Shown piece by piece: positions 42,871 through 50,322 of a stretch of 63,197 nucleotides of DNA; within the stretch, counting starts at the first letter, position 1; the number at the start of each line of letters is the position of its first letter. Below the pieces are notes generated by a model. It was not told the origin of the DNA and made no database searches. It saw only the letters and a program-made list of their open reading frames with translations. The stretch is taken from the NCBI GenBank assembly GCA_018725565.1, contig QLUR01000013.1, positions 1 through 63,197 of the forward strand. The letters run 5' to 3'. A program made the translations under genes and the position numbers. Origin of the DNA: Bacillota bacterium (GTDB lineage: Bacteria; Bacillota; Dethiobacteria; Dethiobacterales; Dethiobacteraceae).

Positions 42871-42961
42871 GTCAATCCCCCCTCTTGTCTTCAGTTATGC
42901 TCAGATTATAACAGACCGTGGCAGTTCGCGCCGTGACGCACATCAAAAGCTGCTATTTAAG

Positions 42962-43015
42962 ACGTCGAAAATCCGTCCTGCATTTTCGATGTTTCGGCCG
43001 ACAGGACATCGGCCG
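42962..43015. other. Two adjacent hairpins with complementary loops
   Basis: Hairpin 1: TCGAAAAT/ATTTTCGA (42965-42972, 42982-42989), extendable outward by three pairs, loop CCGTCCTGC. Hairpin 2: CGGCCGA/TCGGCCG (42995-43001, 43009-43015), loop CAGGACA. GTCCTG in loop 1 is the exact complement of CAGGAC in loop 2. It lies between the divergent ferredoxin and methyltransferase genes, and would be in the methyltransferase leader on the plus strand. Confidence 0.75.
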
Positions 43016-43067
43016 GGCTGGCAGAATTAGAAAGGCAGAGTAATGCATTATGGCAGGGAGGTACGAT

Positions 43068-43649
43068 ATGGGCCTGTTTTCTCTCCTTGCACCGGTTTAT
43101 GACCTTTTGCCGGGCATCTTCCTGCAGCGGCAGACGGCAACGCTGCTGACCAGAATGTCTCCGGCAGCCGGGAAAACGATCCTTGACCTGGGAGGGGGCA
43201 CCGGGCGAGTGGCGCGGTACTTGCGCAAGAGCGGAGCCGACGTCTGGCTGCTTGACTCTTCTTTGCCGATGCTGAAGAGAGCAGGCCTCGCTTTGCCGGC
43301 CGGACGCGTTTTTCACGGCGACGCGGCTTGCCTGCCTTTTCATGACGAGTTTTTTGACCTGGTTCTGATAGTCGACGCGTTCCACCACTTCCGGCGGCAA
43401 GAACAGTCCTTGAAAGAAAGCTGCCGCGTGCTGCGTACGGGCGGCAGCCTGTATATTCTTGACTTTACCCCGCAAAGCCCGCTCGTCCGGCTGCTGGAGC
43501 GCCTGGAAAGGCTGGCGGGAGAAGAGTCTTTGTTTCTGACTCCTGAAGCGGTGCAGGCGCTATTGCCTGCCAGGTTCGTTTTGATAAAAACGGAATACCT
43601 TTCCAGCCGCGAGTACCTGCTGCAGGCAAAAAGGGGGCCCGCGCCTTAA
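43068..43649 (+). CDS. Class I SAM-dependent methyltransferase
   Basis: 193 residues from the ATG at 43068, chosen for GGGAGGT five bases upstream; an ATG six codons earlier lacks a site. SAM motif ILDLGGGTGRVARYLRKSG near residue 40, VWLLDSSLPMLKRA, and FFDLVLIVDAFHHF. UbiE-like size and pattern, but the substrate is unknown. Its stop overlaps the aconitase stop by four bases (convergent). Confidence 0.85.
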   Translation: MGLFSLLAPVYDLLPGIFLQRQTATLLTRMSPAAGKTILDLGGGTGRVARYLRKSGADVWLLDSSLPMLKRAGLALPAGRVFHGDAACLPFHDEFFDLVLIVDAFHHFRRQEQSLKESCRVLRTGGSLYILDFTPQSPLVRLLERLERLAGEESLFLTPEAVQALLPARFVLIKTEYLSSREYLLQAKRGPAP

Positions 43650-45574
43650 AGTGCCACTTTTTTGGTATGGTTCAACAGACCGCCGTCCAGGATAATGGCA
43701 AGCTGGCGTGCTGTCAGCTGGTGGCAAAGCACAATGGAGCGGCCGGTGCGGCGGTTGACAACAGTTATTTCAGGCCCGCTTTGCAGCTGGCTGCGAAGCG
43801 GGGCAAACTCCAGCAGGTCGTCGCAGGAAAGCTGCTCGTAGTCTTCTTCGCTGGTAAACACCAGAGGCAGGATGCCAAAATTGATCAGGTTGGCGCGGTG
43901 GATGCGGGCAAAAGACTTGGCCAGCACTGCCTTTACGCCCAGGTACAGCGGGGCCAGCGCCGCATGCTCGCGGCTGGAGCCCTGGCCATAGTTGTGGCCC
44001 CCCACTACCACCCCGTTCCCTGCTTCCCTGGCACGTTCGGCAAAGCCGGCGTCCAGGCCGGAAAAGACATAATTGCTGAGGGCCGGGATATTGGAACGCA
44101 ACGGTAAAATCTTAGCCCCTGCCGGCATAATGTGGTCAGTGGTGATATTGTCACCCGTTTTAAGCAGGACTCTCGCGGAGAGCGTGTCCGGCAGCTCTGC
44201 GGACCGCGGTAGCGGCTTGATGTTCGGGCCGCGCACGATTTCTTCTGACTGCCCGTCCGCCGGCGGCGCAATAATCAGACTGTCGTCAAGCAGGAACTTG
44301 TCCGGCAGTTCCACGCGCCGGCAGCTGCCAAGGGTACGCGGGTCGGCAAGCCTCCCCAGGAGCGCTGAAGCGGCCGCCACCTCGGGACTGGCCAGGTACA
44401 CCCCTGCGTCTTCCGTACCGGAGCGGCCCGGGAAATTGCGGTTGAAGGTGCGCAAAGACACCCCGCCCGAGGGAGGAGCCTGTCCCATGCCGATGCACGG
44501 CCCGCACGCCGCTTCCAGCAGGCGGGCACCGGCGGAAATCAGGTCAGCCAGAGCGCCGTTCCTGGCCAACATCTCCAGGACCTGGCGCGAACCAGGCGAA
44601 ATAACGAGGCTGGTCCGCGGGTGGATTTTCCTGCCGCGCAGTATTGTCGCCACCTGCATCAGGTCGGAGTAAGAGGAGTTGGTACAGCTGCCGATAGCCA
44701 CCTGATCAAGCGGGATGTGCCCGGCTTCGCTTACTTTCACCACCGCATCGGGGCTGTGCGGCCTAGCCGCCAGCGGTTCAAGCTCAGCCAGTTCAACAGT
44801 CAGTTCTTGATCATATTCCGCCCCCTCGTCAGGCAGTAATTCCCTCCAGGAGCCGGCACGCCCCTGTGCCGCCAGAAACTCCCGTGTCCGCCGGTCGCTT
44901 GGAAAAATGGAACTGGTTGCCCCAAGCTCCGCGCCCATGTTGGTAATCGTGGCCCGCTCCGGGACAGACAGGCTTTGCATCCCCTCGCCGGTATATTCCA
45001 GCACTTTGCCGACTCCGCCCTTGACAGTCAGCCGGCGCAAAACTTCCAGGATAATGTCCTTGGCGGTCACCCAGTCTTTCAGCCGGCCACGCAGCTCGAC
45101 TCTGACCACCTGCGGCATAGTCAGGTAAAAGGGGCCGCCGCCCATAGCCACCGCCACATCGAGCCCCCCGGCCCCGATGGCCAGCATCCCCAGGCCGCCG
45201 GCAGTAGGCGTATGGCTGTCCGAACCAAGCAGCGTTTTCCCCGGCACGCCGAACCGCTCCAGGTGTACCTGGTGGCAGATACCGTTGCCCGGGCGCGAAA
45301 AGTAGACGCCGTACCTGGCGGCTGCTGTTTGCAGGAAGCGGTGGTCGTCAGCGTTTTCAAACCCGGCCTGCAGCGTGTTATGGTCAACGTAGGAAACGGA
45401 CAATTCCGTCCTGACCCGTTCTATGCCCATGGCTTCAAACTGCAGAAAGGCCATGGTGCCGGTGGCGTCCTGCGTCAGCGTCTGATCGATTTTGACGGCG
45501 ATTTCACACCCGGCGGCCATCTCCCCGTCTGCCAGGTGGGCGGCAATAATTTTTCTGGTCAGATTGAGCCCCAT
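43646..45574 (-). CDS. Aconitate hydratase
   Basis: 642 residues, the compact aconitase form of anaerobic Firmicutes. It has LLGSDSHTPTAGGLGMLAIG, IGSCTNSSYSDLMQ and CGPCIGMGQAPPSGGVSLR (cluster cysteines), and the C-terminal swivel domain with NYGQGSSREHAALAPLYLGV. It isomerises citrate and isocitrate, giving 2-oxoglutarate precursors. Homoaconitase/isopropylmalate isomerase are less likely since those are split into two chains. Divergent from a TetR gene. Confidence 0.93.
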   Translation of the reverse strand: MGLNLTRKIIAAHLADGEMAAGCEIAVKIDQTLTQDATGTMAFLQFEAMGIERVRTELSVSYVDHNTLQAGFENADDHRFLQTAAARYGVYFSRPGNGICHQVHLERFGVPGKTLLGSDSHTPTAGGLGMLAIGAGGLDVAVAMGGGPFYLTMPQVVRVELRGRLKDWVTAKDIILEVLRRLTVKGGVGKVLEYTGEGMQSLSVPERATITNMGAELGATSSIFPSDRRTREFLAAQGRAGSWRELLPDEGAEYDQELTVELAELEPLAARPHSPDAVVKVSEAGHIPLDQVAIGSCTNSSYSDLMQVATILRGRKIHPRTSLVISPGSRQVLEMLARNGALADLISAGARLLEAACGPCIGMGQAPPSGGVSLRTFNRNFPGRSGTEDAGVYLASPEVAAASALLGRLADPRTLGSCRRVELPDKFLLDDSLIIAPPADGQSEEIVRGPNIKPLPRSAELPDTLSARVLLKTGDNITTDHIMPAGAKILPLRSNIPALSNYVFSGLDAGFAERAREAGNGVVVGGHNYGQGSSREHAALAPLYLGVKAVLAKSFARIHRANLINFGILPLVFTSEEDYEQLSCDDLLEFAPLRSQLQSGPEITVVNRRTGRSIVLCHQLTARQLAIILDGGLLNHTKKVAL

Positions 45575-45606
45575 TTATGCTACCTTCCCTCCGTTAATCT
45601 GCATTG

Positions 45607-45636
45607 AATTTACCAGAAAAGCTCTGTATCTGTCAA
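45607..45636 (-). promoter_or_regulatory. Promoter of the aconitase gene
   Basis: Minus-strand TTGACA (45636-45631, perfect) and TAAATT (45612-45607) with an 18-base spacer, about 33 bases before the ATG. Confidence 0.7.
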
Positions 45637-45659
45637 ACAAATCCCGGTTTAAAAATCTG

Positions 45660-45688
45660 TTTACAAACTTCTGTGATGGTGCTAGAAT
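45660..45688 (+). promoter_or_regulatory. Promoter of the TetR/RND operon
   Basis: TTTACA (45660-45665) and TAGAAT (45683-45688) with a 17-base spacer, 27 bases before the TetR ATG. Confidence 0.7.
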
Positions 45689-45714
45689 ATTCAAAAGAGA
45701 ACAGAGGTTCACCA

Positions 45715-46302
45715 ATGCAGTATCAAAAAGAAGAGGTCAGAGCGAGGATCCTCCAATCCGCCCTGGATGAGTTTGAAAAGTACGGTTTTTCCGGCGCTAA
45801 AATGCTCCGGATCGCCAGGGGTGCCCGTGTTGCCACCGGCAACCTTTACAGGTATTTTAAGAACAAGGATGATATCTTCGATGAGATAGTCAAAGCCGGA
45901 TATATAAATATAGCGGCGCTGATGGACGAAGTTGTCGAACTGGAAGAGTATGGCCGCGGCGACGTCAGGCTTTTGGCCCGCTATATTACGGCAGGGATAA
46001 TGAGGATACATGCCGGATACGGGCGCGAACTGCTGATCATCGCCGACAAGAGCGCAGGTTCCAGGCATGAGGATTTTTTACAGGTGCTGTGCGAGATGGT
46101 CTTTACATGCATAAAGAGGGAAATGTCTTTTGATTTTAAAGATACTGATGATATGCTCATACGCATCCTGTCGTCGGGTTTTGTGGAAGGAGTGTTCATG
46201 ATTTTGCGCAGCGTCAGGGAGCCGGAGCGGCTGGAGGAAATAATCAACAGGATGCTTGTTTTATATTTTGATGATATAGAAAGCAGGCTGAACAGACGAT
46301 GA
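45715..46302 (+). CDS. TetR/AcrR-family regulator of the RND transporter operon
   Basis: 195 residues from the ATG at 45715, with AGAGG upstream. Helix-turn-helix: SALDEFEKYGFSGAKMLRIA and ARVATGNLYRYFKNKDDIF. The C-terminal domain is of the efflux-regulator type. It likely represses its own promoter and the downstream transporter. A hairpin between it and the RND gene may be a terminator, so the downstream genes may be expressed by read-through. Confidence 0.9.
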   Translation: MQYQKEEVRARILQSALDEFEKYGFSGAKMLRIARGARVATGNLYRYFKNKDDIFDEIVKAGYINIAALMDEVVELEEYGRGDVRLLARYITAGIMRIHAGYGRELLIIADKSAGSRHEDFLQVLCEMVFTCIKREMSFDFKDTDDMLIRILSSGFVEGVFMILRSVREPERLEEIINRMLVLYFDDIESRLNRR

Positions 46303-46316
46303 TTCGACAGTTTGCC

Positions 46317-46354
46317 AAAAATAGACAACCGCACAGTTTGTGCTGTTTATTTTT
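46317..46354 (+). terminator. Hairpin between TetR and RND genes, terminator or operator
   Basis: AAAAATAGACA (46317-46327) pairs with TGTTTATTTTT (46344-46354) with one wobble; then GCACA/TGTGC closes a three-base loop, with three bases bulged on the left. The right arm ends in a run of T. It looks like a terminator, but the dyad could also bind the TetR dimer. Confidence 0.5.
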
Positions 46355-46405
46355 GAATCAAAAGCGAACAATAATTCATTATTCTGAAGATTGCGGAGGG
46401 TGCCT

Positions 46406-48460
46406 GTGGAAAAAATTGCTCGGTTTATAGTGGAAAAGAGAAAGTTCTTTTTGCTGCTCTTTGCGGCGGCCGGCATAGCAAGCATTATACTTGCTCCGGC
46501 AGTTGAGGTTAATTACAACAACACGAAATATCTCCCTCAGGATATGCACACGAGCAAGAGCATAGCTGTGATGGAACAGGAATTCGGCCTTAACGGTTTG
46601 GGGCAGGTGATGGTCAAAGAAAGCAGCATCCCTGAGGCATTGCGTCTAAAAGAAGAGATGGAGCGAATACCGGGGGTGGAGGAGGTATTATGGCTCGATG
46701 ATTTTGTTGACCTTGCCACGCCCTTGAGCTTGGCTGATCCTGACCTTGTTGAACAGTATTACAAAAATGAAACTGCGCTCTTTCAAATAGTTTTTTCTGC
46801 GGATGATTACAGCATAAAGACCGGGGAAGCAATCGAAAGACTGGAAAAACTTAACGAAGGAAATCTGTTCATGCGCGGACCGGCTGTAGATGCCTTCAGG
46901 ACCAGGCAGACCGCCACCTCGGAAATCCTGGTGATTACGCTGCTGGTCCTGCCAATATTTTTGCTGATCTTGCTTTATTCGACAAGTTCGTGGCTCGAAC
47001 CGCTGATTTTTGTCGCTACAATTGGGGTTTCGATATTGATCAATATGGGTACCAACATAATTCTGGGGGAGATATCTTTTATCACTCAGGCCAGCTCAGG
47101 GCTTTTGCAGTTTGCCGTTACCATGGATTACTCCATATTTTTGCTGCACCGTTTTGGCGAAGAACGCTCAAGAGGCCTTGAGACAAAGCAAGCGATGATC
47201 AACGCTTTGCAATACTCCTTCTCGTCCATTTCGGCAAGTTCGCTGACTACTGTCGCTGGGTTTTCAGCCCTGATGTTTATGCGCTACGGAATAGGGTTCG
47301 ATATGGGTGCGGTGCTGGCCAAAGGTGTAGTGTTAAGCTTTATTGCTGTGCTGACGCTCTTGCCCGCGCTGATCATATTCTTCGAAAAAGCGATAGTGCG
47401 TACTCATCATCGGTCGTTTATGCCGGACCTCAAAAGGTTTGCCGAAGCGGTTGTCAAGCTCCCTCTTGCTCTTCCGCTGGTCGCCGTGATACTGCCGGTA
47501 GCTTTTCTGGCCCAGGGCTCAAATCATTTTATCTACGGCGAAGGACTTGTGTCAGGCAAGACTGAGATATATGAAGTTTTCGGCAACTTTAATCCGTTGG
47601 TTCTGCTGGTGCCGGCAGGGGATATTCAAAGTGAGTCAGCTTTAACGGAGTCTTTAAGCGGCGCCGAAAACATCAGGCATATCGAATCTCTTACTACCAT
47701 CGCCGATAGCGCGGTGCCGCGGGAAATGCTGCCTCAGGCGCTGCTCGACAATTTTCAGAGTGAAAACTATGCAAGGATGATCGTGCATCTTGACACGCCG
47801 GTCGAAAGTCCGCCTGCTTTTGCCGCGGTAAGAGATATCCGGAGCGGCGCGCGCGCATATTATCACGATCATTACTTCCTGCTTGGAACATCCTCCGCCA
47901 TATTGGATATTAAAGAGGTGGTCGAGGATGATTTTACGCTCATCAATATGATTGCCATCTTGGCTGTTGGCAGCATCATCCTGATTACCTTCCGCTCACT
48001 GGCAATTCCTGTTATTCTGGTCCTGGCGATTCAAGCCTCTATATGGATAAATATGGCAATACCCTATTTTACAGGCGCTCCCCTGCTCTTTATCGGCTAT
48101 ATGATCGTGAGCGCCGTGCAGCTAGGCGCCACGATCGACTATGCCATCCTGCTGACCGGCAGGTACATGCAATACAGGCAGACGATGCAAAAGCGCGAAG
48201 CTGCCGTAATGGCCATCACTGATGCGGGCAATTCAATCATCACCTCCGCGGCGATCATGAGCGCGGCAGGATTCACCTTAGGCTATGTATCGGGCGTTCC
48301 GGGCATAGCCGCGCTGGGAATGCTGATCGGGCGGGGCGCCTTGCTCTCATGTGTTATGGTGCTGACGCTGCTGCCCCAGCTTCTCATGGCAGGCGACGGC
48401 TTAATCAGGATTACCACCCTCAGGCACGGATTTTTAAAACAAGGAGGCAAATTTCAATGA
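46406..48460 (+). CDS. MMPL/RND-superfamily membrane transporter
   Basis: 684 residues from the GTG at 46406, with GGAGGG five bases upstream. Two copies of the RND unit, each one helix, a large extracytoplasmic loop and five helices. The sterol-sensing/MMPL pattern is visible in QFAVTMDYSIFLLHRFGEER and VQLGATIDYAILLTGRYMQY, with an aspartate in the fourth-helix motif of each half for proton coupling. It exports lipids or hydrophobic compounds. Coupled to the next gene (ATGA). Confidence 0.9.
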   Translation: MEKIARFIVEKRKFFLLLFAAAGIASIILAPAVEVNYNNTKYLPQDMHTSKSIAVMEQEFGLNGLGQVMVKESSIPEALRLKEEMERIPGVEEVLWLDDFVDLATPLSLADPDLVEQYYKNETALFQIVFSADDYSIKTGEAIERLEKLNEGNLFMRGPAVDAFRTRQTATSEILVITLLVLPIFLLILLYSTSSWLEPLIFVATIGVSILINMGTNIILGEISFITQASSGLLQFAVTMDYSIFLLHRFGEERSRGLETKQAMINALQYSFSSISASSLTTVAGFSALMFMRYGIGFDMGAVLAKGVVLSFIAVLTLLPALIIFFEKAIVRTHHRSFMPDLKRFAEAVVKLPLALPLVAVILPVAFLAQGSNHFIYGEGLVSGKTEIYEVFGNFNPLVLLVPAGDIQSESALTESLSGAENIRHIESLTTIADSAVPREMLPQALLDNFQSENYARMIVHLDTPVESPPAFAAVRDIRSGARAYYHDHYFLLGTSSAILDIKEVVEDDFTLINMIAILAVGSIILITFRSLAIPVILVLAIQASIWINMAIPYFTGAPLLFIGYMIVSAVQLGATIDYAILLTGRYMQYRQTMQKREAAVMAITDAGNSIITSAAIMSAAGFTLGYVSGVPGIAALGMLIGRGALLSCVMVLTLLPQLLMAGDGLIRITTLRHGFLKQGGKFQ

Positions 48461-50181
48461 GGCGAACCTCAGGAACAACAGGGCGAATTAAGATAACGAT
48501 GCTTACCCTTTTGCTGCTGTTGGCAACAGTTGGCCCGCCATCATCGGCCGGCGGGTCAACCCCCCAACAGGAGGCAGGCAAACCTTCAGCCAAGCATGAA
48601 ACGGTCTTTGCCAGGCTGGATCACAGCGGTGATGTTTCGGAAGTATATGTGGTAAACACATTTTTGAAGCCGGCCGGGAAGGTAGTGGATTATGGCGGCT
48701 ATGCAGATCTGGTTAACCTGACTGATCAGGCGGAAGCAATATTTGAGGGAGAGCGCATCACTTTCACACCGCTCAAGGAAGATACCATCTTCCGCTACCA
48801 AGGCACGCTGATAGGCAGGGAATTGCCCTGGAAATTTGCGATCGATTACTTTCTCGACGGTAAGAGCATTGAGCCGGAAAATCTTGCGGGTGCCTCCGGC
48901 CGCTTGAGAATTGAAGCCGCTGTAAAACAAAATCCCCACGCTCACTCGTATTTTGCAGAAAATTTCCTGCTGCAGTTAAGCATTCCGCTTGAAAAGGACA
49001 AAGCAACTGTCATAGCCGCCCCTGCTGCCACGCGAATGTATGTGGGCAGCACTGTTACGCTGGCCTTTACTGTACTGCCGGACAGTGCGGAATTGTTTTA
49101 TGTGGAAGCCGATGTCCGGGATTTTACGATGGAGGGGATAAACATAGCCGCCATGAAAGCGGCAGCGCCCCTGCATGAGCTGCTTGCGGACCTTGATTCC
49201 GGTTTTGACGGGATGGCGGCAGGGATGGAAGCATTGACCGACGGGTCGAAGAAGCTTCAGGCGGGCATGGTCGATTTGCATGACGGGGCAGAAGGTCTTT
49301 ATGACGGTGTCGTTGCCATGGACAACGGCGCCCGGGAATTAGCAAATGGCACGGATGAATATGCCGGAGGCCTGTCACAGTTAACAGGCGGATTGGAAAC
49401 GCTTAGCGCAGGCGCTGCAGGGTTTAATAAGGCTTTATCCGCAATGACAGCAACGCTGCCGCAATTGGCCGGCGCCTACGGACAGGTTGAAGACGGACTG
49501 AAGGAGCTGCTTGCCAATAAAGAGCAGGCGGAACAGCTTGCCGCGTCCCTGGCACAAAACCCGGATCCACAGGTGAGAATGCTGGCTAAGGCAATGCTTG
49601 GCCAACTGGCGGGGCTGGGACGACTGCAAAGCGGCATACAAACAGCAAATGAGGGGCTTTCGGCGCATACCGGCGCATTAAATGAAACAGCGGCGCAATT
49701 TAAGGAATTCGAGCGAGGGTTGCAAAAAAGCCGTGACGGGGCAAGGGAACTTGAGCGCGGCTTGGGCGGGATAAAAACAGCGACACGCAGATTATCCGGG
49801 GGAATTGAAACCATAAAACAAGGCGCCGGGGAATTTAGGCAAAATACGGCGGCGCTGCCGGAAGCAGTGCAAAAACTGATCGACGGGCAAAAAGAAATGA
49901 CAGCCGGCGTTAAACAGGCGCGAAGTGAGCTGGCTCGCTTCGGTGGCGACGGCAAAGAAAATGAAACCGTATCATTTGTTTCACCGGAAAAAGCTAATGC
50001 AAAATCGGTACAATTCGTGTTTCGCACAGCGCCGGTCGGGACTGGTGAAATGCCTGTCGCGGAAATTCAGGAAGCGGAGCGCAAAAGTGTCTGGCAGCGC
50101 TTTTTGCATCTATTCAGGCAATTAGCGCACCATCTGACAGCCATAACAAACAATTTGGCACTGCTGCACAGCAGCTTCTGA
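48457..50181 (+). CDS. Secreted protein with YhgE-like coiled-coil repeats
   Basis: 574 residues. ATG overlaps the RND stop (ATGA), AGGAGG nine bases upstream. Signal peptide ITMLTLLLLLATVG near the N-terminus. A central domain is followed by tandem repeats of about ten residues with the L-x2-G-x3-L pattern (GMVDLHDGAEGLYDGVVAMD, LTGGLETLSAGAAGFN), as in YhgE/Pip-type proteins. Unlike YhgE, no C-terminal membrane domain is present; the RND gene may supply the membrane part. Confidence 0.75.
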   Translation: MRRTSGTTGRIKITMLTLLLLLATVGPPSSAGGSTPQQEAGKPSAKHETVFARLDHSGDVSEVYVVNTFLKPAGKVVDYGGYADLVNLTDQAEAIFEGERITFTPLKEDTIFRYQGTLIGRELPWKFAIDYFLDGKSIEPENLAGASGRLRIEAAVKQNPHAHSYFAENFLLQLSIPLEKDKATVIAAPAATRMYVGSTVTLAFTVLPDSAELFYVEADVRDFTMEGINIAAMKAAAPLHELLADLDSGFDGMAAGMEALTDGSKKLQAGMVDLHDGAEGLYDGVVAMDNGARELANGTDEYAGGLSQLTGGLETLSAGAAGFNKALSAMTATLPQLAGAYGQVEDGLKELLANKEQAEQLAASLAQNPDPQVRMLAKAMLGQLAGLGRLQSGIQTANEGLSAHTGALNETAAQFKEFERGLQKSRDGARELERGLGGIKTATRRLSGGIETIKQGAGEFRQNTAALPEAVQKLIDGQKEMTAGVKQARSELARFGGDGKENETVSFVSPEKANAKSVQFVFRTAPVGTGEMPVAEIQEAERKSVWQRFLHLFRQLAHHLTAITNNLALLHSSF

Positions 50182-50195
50182 TTTCTCAAAATACC

Positions 50196-50224
50196 TTGAT
50201 TCGAAAGGGTATTTAAGGTAAAAT
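50196..50224 (+). promoter_or_regulatory. Promoter of the PAS-GGDEF-HD-GYP gene
   Basis: TTGATT (50196-50201) and TAAAAT (50219-50224) with a 17-base spacer. The leader of about 90 bases before the GTG contains short dyads (GTTC...GAAC) but no riboswitch that I recognise. Confidence 0.7.
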
Positions 50225-50322
50225 ATGCTTGCGTACCTGCAGCTCGGGGGACGGAGCAACGCGTTCTGAATGATCCCGAACAGCATTGTTGCGGCCTTAT
50301 TAACACTGCACGGGGTGACAGC

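Noticed and set aside
50231-50322. Cyclic di-GMP riboswitch in the leader of the GGDEF/HD-GYP gene
   Set aside because: The conserved GEMM-I core elements are not present and the weak dyads do not fit the model.
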